64,000 nt of DNA, taken from contig WBOU01000002.1 in assembly GCA_009268125.1 (NCBI GenBank), positions 124,001-188,000 on the forward strand. Reading direction: 5' to 3'. The position numbers and the translations under genes were made by a program. Each line of letters begins with the position of its first letter. The first letter of the stretch is position 1. A model generated the notes under the pieces. The model worked only from the letters and a program-made list of their open reading frames with translations. It did not search any database and was not told the origin of the DNA. This document shows positions 63,404-64,000 of this stretch, in pieces. The DNA comes from Chloroflexia bacterium SDU3-3. GTDB taxonomy: Bacteria > Chloroflexota > Chloroflexia > Chloroflexales > Roseiflexaceae.

Positions 63404-64000
63404 TCAGCGCGGCATCACGTGGGTCAGCGAGCCAGGGGCCATGTGCTCGACCACCAGCATAGTGATATCGTCGTACTGCTCGGCGTTGCCGATGTGCAGC
63501 GCCAGTTGGGTGGAGATCTGGGTCACGAGGTCGGCTGCCGACACGCCAGTGTGCAGCATCTCGATCAGGCGCTGCTCGCCAAACAGCCGCCGCTCGGGGT
63601 TGCGGGCGTCGGTGACGCCGTCGGTATAGGTGAAGAGAATGTCGCCTGGGTCGAGCTGGATGCGCTGGATGTCGAAGGTGGTGTTAGGGATGATGCCGAC
63701 CGCAGGGCCGGTGGGCGTAAGGCGGTGCTTGATGCCCTGATCGCCGACGATCAGCGCGGGCACGTGGCCACCATTCACATAGAACAGGCTTCCGTCGGAT
63801 GGGTTCAGTATACCAAAAAAGAGCGTCGCAAAATAGCCCTTGTCGCCGTGGTTGTCGATCACATAGTTGTTCACCAGGTTAAAGGTGTCGTAGAGCACCT
63901 GCGACTCCTGATCGCCTGGGTAGGGCGGCTGATCGGGGCTGGCAGGGATCTGCTGCTGGGCGGCGGCGCGGAACAGGCTGCGGAACAGCGCCATGAACAG
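63404..64000 (-). CDS. SpoIIE-type PP2C phosphatase, 5' part outside the window
   Basis: The visible ~198 residues are the C-terminal half of a SpoIIE/RsbU-like Ser/Thr phosphatase domain: YFATLFFGILNPSDGSLFYVNGGHVPALIV, DILFTYTDGVTDARNP and AEQYDDITMLVV, with the metal-binding Asp residues in DGVTDA and DDIT. The frame runs off the window, and the first Met seen (63994, MALFRSLFRA) is a typical internal helix of the domain. It is probably part of a partner-switching regulator with an N-terminal sensor. The gene ends ~55 bp before the channel gene. Confidence 0.88.
   Translation of the reverse strand: MFMALFRSLFRAAAQQQIPASPDQPPYPGDQESQVLYDTFNLVNNYVIDNHGDKGYFATLFFGILNPSDGSLFYVNGGHVPALIVGDQGIKHRLTPTGPAVGIIPNTTFDIQRIQLDPGDILFTYTDGVTDARNPERRLFGEQRLIEMLHTGVSAADLVTQISTQLALHIGNAEQYDDITMLVVEHMAPGSLTHVMPR

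Overview
The window looks like the chromosome of a GC-rich filamentous Chloroflexota bacterium, probably class Chloroflexia. This is inferred from gene content, without a marker-gene search: surface lipoproteins with long Thr/Pro stalks, a mevalonate-type decarboxylase, PASTA-less Ser/Thr kinase-TPR proteins, GT-C membrane glycosyltransferases, copper/oxidase maturation genes, and intergenic DNA full of short dispersed repeats. No rRNA, CRISPR array or intact transposon is visible. Two tRNA-Ala genes are present.

Layout. 1-5.6 kb is a compositionally mixed, partly AT-rich island with three related secreted or lipid-anchored proteins (619, 1501, 4896). They share a C-terminal domain, and one is interrupted by an in-frame amber codon. 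5.6-8.9 kb has a RibD/DHFR-like reductase with a small membrane protein, a probable SBD-HNH (type IV) restriction enzyme and a lipoprotein phosphoesterase. 9-12.8 kb is an exopolysaccharide locus (BY-kinase, two Wzz-like chain-length proteins, GT4). 13-17.5 kb holds RadC, a MerR/aldo-keto reductase pair with a textbook 19-bp-spacer operator, a PIG-L deacetylase and a Nudix hydrolase. 17.5-18.1 kb is an IS200/IS605 TnpB relic. 18.2-28.4 kb holds a subtilisin, PurD, a VWA protein, three GT2 glycosyltransferases, an RNA m5U methyltransferase and a CheY-like regulator. 29-35.3 kb holds a dynamin-like GTPase, SAM hydrolase, cell-wall amidase, DUF2357 nuclease and the tRNAs. 35.5-42.7 kb holds a kinase-TPR protein, an alpha/beta hydrolase, a candidate small RNA, a GT-C enzyme and a DUF952 protein. 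42.7-49.7 kb holds a mevalonate-pathway decarboxylase, SEDS protein, YchF, an ECF sigma/anti-sigma pair and NDK. 50-54.9 kb is a Roadblock protein with a 1503-residue scaffold. 55.2-60 kb is a copper-delivery operon (cupredoxin-like, PCuAC, Sco, CopC-CopD). 60-64 kb has two PLP dehydratases, DinB, a TMEM175-like channel and a partial PP2C phosphatase.

Most notable is the 50-54.9 kb pair. The giant protein carries terminal TPRs, 15 clean copies of a short motif (consensus PFSLADLGLSDDEIASI) in acidic disordered sequence, and a segment resembling sigma-70 region 1.1. It is cotranscribed with a Roadblock/LC7 protein. I know of no described system with this combination.

Regulatory DNA is unusually legible. 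At least fifteen genes are preceded by an extended -10 element TG[CGT]TATAAT or a close relative. In two cases the element lies exactly 7 nt before the ATG, which predicts leaderless mRNAs. A compact minus-strand promoter-to-terminator unit at about 40.2 kb predicts a roughly 67-nt small RNA with a C/U-rich, anti-Shine-Dalgarno 5' end. Several repeat families (21-bp minisatellites, a ~185-bp structured element, and a two-module CACCAAG/ACGAAG element) fill the gaps between genes.
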